This document shows, in pieces, positions 55,492 through 60,513 of a stretch of DNA of 60,513 nt. Position 1 is the stretch's first letter; the number at the start of each line of letters is the position of its first letter. The notes below the pieces were generated by a model, which was not told where the DNA came from, searched no databases, and saw only the letters and a list, made by a program, of their open reading frames with translations. A program made the translations under genes and the position numbers. This DNA comes from Pelagibacterium sp. (lineage in GTDB: Bacteria > Pseudomonadota > Alphaproteobacteria > Rhizobiales > Devosiaceae): contig PBNW01000006.1 of the NCBI GenBank assembly GCA_002723255.1, forward strand, positions 1-60,513, read 5' to 3'.

Positions 55492-56360
55492 TGCCGCTAA
55501 CAGAGCCCGCCCCGGCCAAGGTCAATCTCGCGCTGCATGTTGTGGGGCGTCGGGAGGACGGTTTTCATCTCCTCCACACCCTGTGCGTTTTTACCGAACT
55601 GGCCGATCTGGTTTCGGTCGCGCCTGCGCGTAAGGACCTGCTTCACGTCTCGGGCCCGTTCGGCGCCGATTTGCCCAATGGGCGTGCCAACCTTGTCATC
55701 CGGGCGCTGGAAAAATTCCGCGCCCGCTTTCCCGGTCATCTGCCCGACGGAATCGAAATCCATCTCGAAAAGCACCTCCCCATTGCTGCCGGGCTCGGTG
55801 GGGGCTCGGCCGACGCTGCCGCCCTGTTGCGCGTTCTTGCGCGCATGAGCCAAACCCCCATCGCCGATGCGGAAATCTTTGCCCTTGCCGCCACGCTGGG
55901 TGCCGATGTGCCCATGTGCCTTTTGAGTCAGCCTTGCGAGGTAACCGGCATTGGCGAAAAAATCGCACCGCTCACAACCTTTCCTCAGATGCACCTGGTT
56001 CTGGTCAATCCTCTCGAACAGGTTTCCACCCCTGATGTGTTCAAGCGGCTGACCCAAAAGCACAATCCGCCCATGCCCGAGCTGCCCGCGCCGCTCGATC
56101 GTGCAGCGCTGCTCTCGCTCTGGCTTGCCGATACCCGCAATGATCTTGAGGCCCCCGCCACCGAACTGGTGCCTTCCATCGCTTCGATCGTGGGCGCGAT
56201 CTCCACCACATCAGGCTGCGTCACCGCCCGCATGTCAGGCTCCGGCGCCACCTGCTTCGGCCTATACGGCAGCGCCGCCGCCGCCCACCAGGCGGCTCAC
56301 GATTTGCGCGAACGCTTCTCGGGCCATTGGGTCGCCGCCACGCCGCTGCTCGGGCAATAG
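55491..56360 (+). CDS. ispE: 4-diphosphocytidyl-2-C-methyl-D-erythritol kinase
   Basis: A 289-residue GHMP kinase of the non-mevalonate isoprenoid pathway. Motifs: PAPAKVNLALHVVGRREDGFH at the N terminus (quoted as AKVNLALHVVGRREDG), the ATP-binding loop PIAAGLGGGSADAA (about residue 100), and the C-terminal MSGSGATCFGL. It supplies the prenyl units that ubiA and ctaB use downstream. It overlaps the TPR gene by one base. Confidence 0.95.
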   Translation: MPLTEPAPAKVNLALHVVGRREDGFHLLHTLCVFTELADLVSVAPARKDLLHVSGPFGADLPNGRANLVIRALEKFRARFPGHLPDGIEIHLEKHLPIAAGLGGGSADAAALLRVLARMSQTPIADAEIFALAATLGADVPMCLLSQPCEVTGIGEKIAPLTTFPQMHLVLVNPLEQVSTPDVFKRLTQKHNPPMPELPAPLDRAALLSLWLADTRNDLEAPATELVPSIASIVGAISTTSGCVTARMSGSGATCFGLYGSAAAAHQAAHDLRERFSGHWVAATPLLGQ

Positions 56361-56364
56361 GCTG

Positions 56365-58245
56365 CTACCAGCCTCCTCCGCCGCCGCCTCCTCCGCCGCC
56401 GCCCGAAAAGCCACCGCCCCCCGACCCGGACGAACTCGATGCCTGCGGCTGGGACGAGATCATCGCAGCGCTGAGCCCGGTCGCCACCCCGCCCATGGTG
56501 CGCGCGAAGCTGCCCGAAGAGAAATTGCCGCCGCTATACCAGTGCGGCGAGTAGTCTGTGCCCGCATCCTTGACGGCGTGACGGGCCAGATCGTTCTCGA
56601 ACCGCGTCGACCAGGGCTTTTCCACGCCCAGCGCCATGGCATAGGGCAGGATGGCCTCGAAGCGTGAAACGCTCATGTCGGGCTCGCCCTGAAAGTTGAG
56701 CCGTTCCTTTTCGGCCGTCTCGAGATACATTTTGAAGCCATCGATTTCGTCCATGATCTTGCGCCCATGCACGGTCGGCGCCCGCATCAGAACGGCAAAC
56801 ACCAGCGTTACCGCAATGATGGTGATCGCCGCGACGAACGGAAAATCGATATTGGAGAGATCGAGCACATCCAAAGCAAAGGCCCCAGAATTGGCGATAA
56901 AAATGCCCATGATCGCCAAACCGAAAAACCGCCCGATCCCACGGCCCTGCCAAAAGGAGCGCGCTGCCGTCCCAATGATCGACAGGAAGACCGCGGCAAA
57001 GGCAGCAAAAAACACAAACAACGGGTGCAACACGCCCGTTGCCACCATGACGACCAGCGACAAAATGCCGATCAGCACGCCGACAGCGATATAGATCATA
57101 TGGCTGTTGAAATAGACCTTGCGGTTTTCGGCTTCCAGCGCAGCGATGAAGGCGGACTTGGCCTTGGCCAGTTCCGGCCCGCTTGTCTTGTCGATGGTCA
57201 CTGGGCTCATCGATTTCAAATCCCCGTAAATCACCGCTTCGCCCGGCGGCAGCGGTTCTTTCGGGTACTGCCCGGTCACCGTCAGGGTGTTTTTCTTTCC
57301 CTGCTTGCCGATTTCAATCAACTCCTTGGTGGCCAGCGAAATCAGCGCGGCGGAAAAGGCTGTCCAGCCCGTTTTTCCCCATCCCATGGTGTGCACGTAG
57401 TGGACAAGCGCAGGGGAAAAGCCTTTGGGGGGATAAAATCTGGGAAATATGACGCCCTTGGCCGGATCGCGGCCCACAGCGCCCCAGGCCAGCGCATTAT
57501 AGGCAATGACGATCAACAGCATGGCCAGCGGGATGATGTAGTCGCGATAATCGGAAAACCAGAACAACAGCGCGTCGGTGCCTTGGGGCGGCGTCAGAAT
57601 GCCTTTCTCGAAGGAAACCGAAACCGTCAGCCCTTCGCCCGGCCCGAGCGCCCGCGTCACCGTAAATCGTGCCTGCCGGTCGTTGAGTCGTTCGGCCGAG
57701 CTGTCGGCGCTACGCACCCCAAATTCGCCAGTATAGGCATTGAGTTCAGTAATCTGAGCGCCTTCGGGCAGCGTCACCAACGCGCGCGCCCGCAGGATGG
57801 GGAAATTCCAGTAATTGCCCGTCGCGTTCCAGTAGAACTCGTCGTGATCCTCGAACAGGCGTGCCGCACGGTCCATCCGATAGACGATCTCATAGCGGTG
57901 AACACCCGACTGCAAAAGCACCTCGGCCGACCCGATCCGGATCCGTTGTCCGCCCGATATTCCCTCGACCGCAAAGGGTTCTGCCGCGCCATTGCGCGTC
58001 ACGGAAATCACTTCAAACGGCAGCCGGATCGTCCGGCCATCGGGCGTTTCGAGAAGGGTCGGAATGTCGCGGAAGATGCCGCGCCGAATTTCGTTGCCCT
58101 CGGCATTCACCGCGATCTGTTCGGTGATGGTCACTGAAGTATCGGCATGAACCTCGAAAATCGCGTTGAACTCGCGGATTTCCTCGCGCGCCCACGCAGG
58201 CGCGGCGCAAATCAAAACGACCAGGGCAATGAGAAAACGCTGCAT
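56365..58245 (-). CDS. DUF2207 membrane protein with glycine-rich tail
   Basis: A 626-residue protein: signal peptide (1-19), an extracytoplasmic DUF2207 domain (20-230), then several membrane helices (about 235-255 and clustered at 385-500), a soluble part, and a C-terminal run of glycine (FSGGGGGGGGGGGW). DUF2207 proteins are often paired with LemA, as here, where lemA is six bases upstream. The role is unknown; a DUF2207/LemA pair is probably an envelope complex. Confidence 0.88.
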   Translation of the reverse strand: MQRFLIALVVLICAAPAWAREEIREFNAIFEVHADTSVTITEQIAVNAEGNEIRRGIFRDIPTLLETPDGRTIRLPFEVISVTRNGAAEPFAVEGISGGQRIRIGSAEVLLQSGVHRYEIVYRMDRAARLFEDHDEFYWNATGNYWNFPILRARALVTLPEGAQITELNAYTGEFGVRSADSSAERLNDRQARFTVTRALGPGEGLTVSVSFEKGILTPPQGTDALLFWFSDYRDYIIPLAMLLIVIAYNALAWGAVGRDPAKGVIFPRFYPPKGFSPALVHYVHTMGWGKTGWTAFSAALISLATKELIEIGKQGKKNTLTVTGQYPKEPLPPGEAVIYGDLKSMSPVTIDKTSGPELAKAKSAFIAALEAENRKVYFNSHMIYIAVGVLIGILSLVVMVATGVLHPLFVFFAAFAAVFLSIIGTAARSFWQGRGIGRFFGLAIMGIFIANSGAFALDVLDLSNIDFPFVAAITIIAVTLVFAVLMRAPTVHGRKIMDEIDGFKMYLETAEKERLNFQGEPDMSVSRFEAILPYAMALGVEKPWSTRFENDLARHAVKDAGTDYSPHWYSGGNFSSGSFARTMGGVATGLSAAMISSQPQASSSSGSGGGGFSGGGGGGGGGGGW

Positions 58246-58250
58246 CGGCC

Positions 58251-58808
58251 TTACTGGAACTTGACCTGCGGCACCGCCCGGTCCGCCTCGTTCTCCAGCT
58301 CGAAATATTCGGCCTTTTCGAATTTGAAGGCATTGGCAACGATGTTGGAAGGAAACGATTCCACGGCGATGTTGAGATTGCGCACGGCTCCGTTGTAATA
58401 ACGCCGCGAAAGCTGGATCTCGTCTTCCACAATCTGCAGCGCCGTCTGGAACTCGAGGAAATTGGTGTTGGCCTTGAGGTCGGGATAGGCCTCGGCCACC
58501 GCAAAAAGCCGCCCCAAAGCCCCCGAAAGAAGCCCCTCCGCCTGTCCGCGTTCGCCGGGCGAAGCGTTCTGTGCCGCCTGCACGGCCGCGCGCGCATCGG
58601 TCACCGCCTGCAGCGTCTCGCGTTCATGGGCCATATAGCCCTTGACCGTTTCGAGCATGTTGGGAATGAGATCGGCGCGGCGCTTGAGCTGCACGTCGAT
58701 GCCCGACCAGCCCTCTTCCACCAGCTGCCGATTGCGGATCAGATTGTTGTAGACATAGATCGCATAGCCGAGAACGGCCACGACCAGTATCAGGATCACC
58801 CATTCCAT
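58251..58808 (-). CDS. LemA family protein
   Basis: A 185-residue protein: one N-terminal membrane helix (MEWVILILVVAVLGYAIYVYN, quoted as WVILILVVAVLGYAIY) and a helical cytoplasmic or periplasmic domain with VEEGWSGIDVQLKRRADLIPN, a LemA signature, and the later FPSNIVANAFKF. LemA proteins act near the membrane and are often linked to DUF2207/TPM partners; no enzyme activity is known. Confidence 0.93.
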   Translation of the reverse strand: MEWVILILVVAVLGYAIYVYNNLIRNRQLVEEGWSGIDVQLKRRADLIPNMLETVKGYMAHERETLQAVTDARAAVQAAQNASPGERGQAEGLLSGALGRLFAVAEAYPDLKANTNFLEFQTALQIVEDEIQLSRRYYNGAVRNLNIAVESFPSNIVANAFKFEKAEYFELENEADRAVPQVKFQ

Positions 58809-58870
58809 CTGCCGCTTCCCTCCTGCCGCATGGTTGCGGCCAGAGTGGCACCATTAATGGGCTATATCAA

Positions 58871-59809
58871 TCACTTATCGGCGCCGGTCGCCCCGCCGCC
58901 GGCCGTTTGCAGCCACGCCGCACCGCACGCCTTGGCCAACTCGCGAATGCGCAGGATATAGCTTTGGCGCTCGGTCACCGAAATCACCCCGCGCGCGTCG
59001 AGCAGGTTGAAATTGTGGCTGGCCTTGATGACCTGCTCATAGGCTGGCACGGCCATGGTCTGGCGCTCACCATCCTGGCCTGCCGCAAGGATGGCCTTGC
59101 ACTCGTCCTCGGCATCCTTGAAATGCCGAAACAGCATTTCGGTATCGGCCGCCTCGAAATTGTATTTGGAAAATTCCTGCTCGTTTTGCAGGAACACCTC
59201 GCCATAGGTGACCTTCTGATCGCCTTCGCGTCCGTTGAAGTTGAGATCGTAAACGTTCTCGACCCCCTGCACATACATCGCCAGCCGTTCCAGCCCATAG
59301 GTGATTTCCCCGGGAACGGGAGAGCATTCAAAGCCCGCGACCTGCTGGAAATAGGTGAACTGGGAAACCTCCATCCCGTCGCACCAGCACTCCCAGCCAA
59401 GCCCCCATGCCCCCAGCGTCGGGCTTTCCCAGTCATCCTCGACAAAGCGGATATCGTGCAGCTTCGCGTCCAACCCGATGGCGGCCAGCGATTGAAGGTA
59501 GAGCTCCTGAATATTGGCGGGGGAGGGCTTTAAGATCACCTGGAACTGATAATAGTGCTGCAGCCGATTGGGATTTTCACCATAGCGCCCGTCGGTCGGC
59601 CGGCGTGATGGCTGCACATAAGCCGCGTTCCACGGTTTCGGCCCCAGCGCCCGCAGGGTGGTCGCGGTGTGAAACGTTCCCGCGCCCATCTGCATGTCAT
59701 AGGGCTGCAGGATCACACAGCCCTGATCGGCCCAGAAATTCTGCAGGGTCAGGATCAGGCCCTGAAACGAATTTCTGGGGTCCATGTGGGGCTTGTGCAG
59801 CTCAGCCAT
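58871..59809 (-). CDS. glyQ: Glycine--tRNA ligase alpha subunit
   Basis: A 312-residue class II synthetase alpha subunit, which needs the beta subunit GlyS to charge tRNA-Gly. Family stretches: [25 protein letters not shown] (quoted as [17 protein letters not shown]), [16 protein letters not shown] and the [20 protein letters not shown] motif. ATG 59809 is chosen; the longer frame to 59875 runs into the gap. glyS is not next to it: LemA and DUF2207 follow instead. Confidence 0.95.
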   Translation of the reverse strand: MAELHKPHMDPRNSFQGLILTLQNFWADQGCVILQPYDMQMGAGTFHTATTLRALGPKPWNAAYVQPSRRPTDGRYGENPNRLQHYYQFQVILKPSPANIQELYLQSLAAIGLDAKLHDIRFVEDDWESPTLGAWGLGWECWCDGMEVSQFTYFQQVAGFECSPVPGEITYGLERLAMYVQGVENVYDLNFNGREGDQKVTYGEVFLQNEQEFSKYNFEAADTEMLFRHFKDAEDECKAILAAGQDGERQTMAVPAYEQVIKASHNFNLLDARGVISVTERQSYILRIRELAKACGAAWLQTAGGGATGADK

Positions 59810-59885
59810 ATTTGTTCCGGATAACGCCGTTGTTGAAAGCGGCGCGACCGTAGTTGTGCCGCCATCCAAGGTCAAGCGCGACAGG

Positions 59886-60107
59886 CTATTCCTTGCCCGG
59901 GCGATAAACCCCGTCTTCGCCGCGCTCCAGCGTCACCACGCCTCCCGATTTCAGCTCGGCCTTGTTGCGCTCGATCTGGGCCTTGCGTTTTTCCTGGGCG
60001 CGCGAGTCGTCCTCGGCGAATTTCTTGCGCCAGTCGCGCACGATAGAGCGCAGCCCGATCCCGATCAGCAGCGCCAGCAGAATGGTGACGAGTGTCGATA
60101 TTCCCAT
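59886..60107 (-). CDS. Small membrane-anchored protein of unknown function
   Basis: A 73-residue protein with one N-terminal membrane helix ([23 protein letters not shown], quoted as [14 protein letters not shown]) and a charged, helical C-terminal part ([25 protein letters not shown], quoted as [13 protein letters not shown]). It begins 2 bases after the S49 peptidase gene ends and probably shares a transcript with it and glyQ. I do not recognise the family. Confidence 0.65.
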   Translation of the reverse strand: MGISTLVTILLALLIGIGLRSIVRDWRKKFAEDDSRAQEKRKAQIERNKAELKSGGVVTLERGEDGVYRPGKE

Positions 60108-60109
60108 GG

Positions 60110-60513
60110 TTACAACCCCAGCCGCGACCAGGCTTCCCGGTCCTCGATCTTGGCCATCACATCCGCGGCGACATCTCCGCTCGCCGATAGCCCGAAATTG
60201 GGCAATTGCAGCAGGCTCTTCTTTGGTGCAATCGATTTGATCGTCACCTCCTTGCCAAACCGCTCACGCAACGTGCCGTGCAGATCACCCAGGCTGTCGA
60301 CCAGCCCCATCGCCAGCCCGCGTTTCGCCGTCCAGAACTCGCCGGTATAAACCTCTTCGTCGGCCAGAGTAATCTTGGAGGCCCGCCGCGATTTCACATG
60401 GTCGATGAACACCTCGTGGATATCGAGCTCCAGCTGCTTGATGCGCGCGACGTCCTCGGGCTTTTCGGGCAGGAAGGGATCGAGCGTCGATTTGTTCTTG
60501 CCCGCCGTATAGA
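60110..60513 (-). CDS. S49 family (SohB/SppA-type) peptidase, 3' part
   Basis: The C-terminal 134 residues of a signal-peptide-peptidase-like serine protease; the rest lies beyond the window. The open frame continues through the last base. The S49 pattern is seen in DHVKSRRASKI, EVYTGEFWTAKRGLAMGLVDSLGDL (quoted as YTGEFWTAKRGLAMGLVDSLG) and the following basic region. The first bases shown are not a start: GTG 60412 lies within the frame. The protein degrades cleaved signal peptides or membrane proteins. Confidence 0.85.
   Translation of the reverse strand, partial: YTAGKNKSTLDPFLPEKPEDVARIKQLELDIHEVFIDHVKSRRASKITLADEEVYTGEFWTAKRGLAMGLVDSLGDLHGTLRERFGKEVTIKSIAPKKSLLQLPNFGLSASGDVAADVMAKIEDREAWSRLGL

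Noticed and set aside
56767..58137. 456-codon plus-strand frame opposite the DUF2207 gene
   Set aside because: Composition of an antisense shadow; the DUF2207 frame has signal peptide and membrane helices.

Overview
The window looks like chromosomal DNA from an alphaproteobacterium of the order Hyphomicrobiales. Indicators are the CcrM-type methyltransferase, the b/b' ATP synthase operon, plant-type GshA, an IalB-family protein, DUF1127, DUF2093, DUF4170 and DUF6101 proteins, and GC-rich codon use. Gene content and the split glycine decarboxylase suggest the Devosia/Pelagibacterium group, but this is inference. No rRNA, tRNA, phage, insertion sequence or CRISPR array was seen.

Layout. 1-6.1 kb: 3' end of xseA, small DUF proteins, a CysQ-like phosphatase, ubiA, rsmE, gshA. 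6.1-9.9 kb: a drug-type ABC exporter divergent from a MarR regulator across a palindromic operator, then a LysR regulator divergent from a DUF1127 gene with a strongly structured 3' region. 9.9-17.3 kb: an IalB-family gene and the aa3 cytochrome oxidase cluster coxB-coxA-ctaB-small membrane protein-ctaG-coxC-DUF983-surf1. 17.3-26.3 kb: thrC, an M16 peptidase, a GNAT acetyltransferase, a membrane GGDEF/EAL protein, yqgE, a DsbD-alpha-like protein, a Prx5 peroxiredoxin and a lipoprotein. 26.3-31.2 kb: a tandem glycine riboswitch and gcvT-gcvH-gcvPA-gcvPB. 31.2-35.5 kb: a DUF2332 gene, ridA, and the F0 operon atpI-B-E-F'-F on the minus strand.

35.6-43.7 kb: genome maintenance. A minus-strand run dciA-like, dsbA-like, smc lies divergent from mutY; ccrM follows with CtrA-like boxes in front of it, then rnhB. 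43.7-51 kb: an NTF2-like protein, a secreted unknown, a PA0069-type radical SAM protein, moaB, two transporters, an FAD disulfide oxidoreductase with a nested palindrome upstream, and an epimerase. 51-60.5 kb: a family-4-like uracil-DNA glycosylase divergent from ETF-QO, a TPR protein, ispE, DUF2207 and LemA, glyQ, a small membrane protein and the end of an S49 peptidase gene.

Most genes are housekeeping genes in conserved orders. The less ordinary material is non-coding: a three-hairpin RNA after the DUF1127 gene, a glycine riboswitch with an 88-nt linker between aptamers, N7-spaced CtrA-like sites before ccrM, a palindromic repeat family with covarying stems (copies at 16.3, 50.9 and 53.6 kb), and several inverted-repeat operators.
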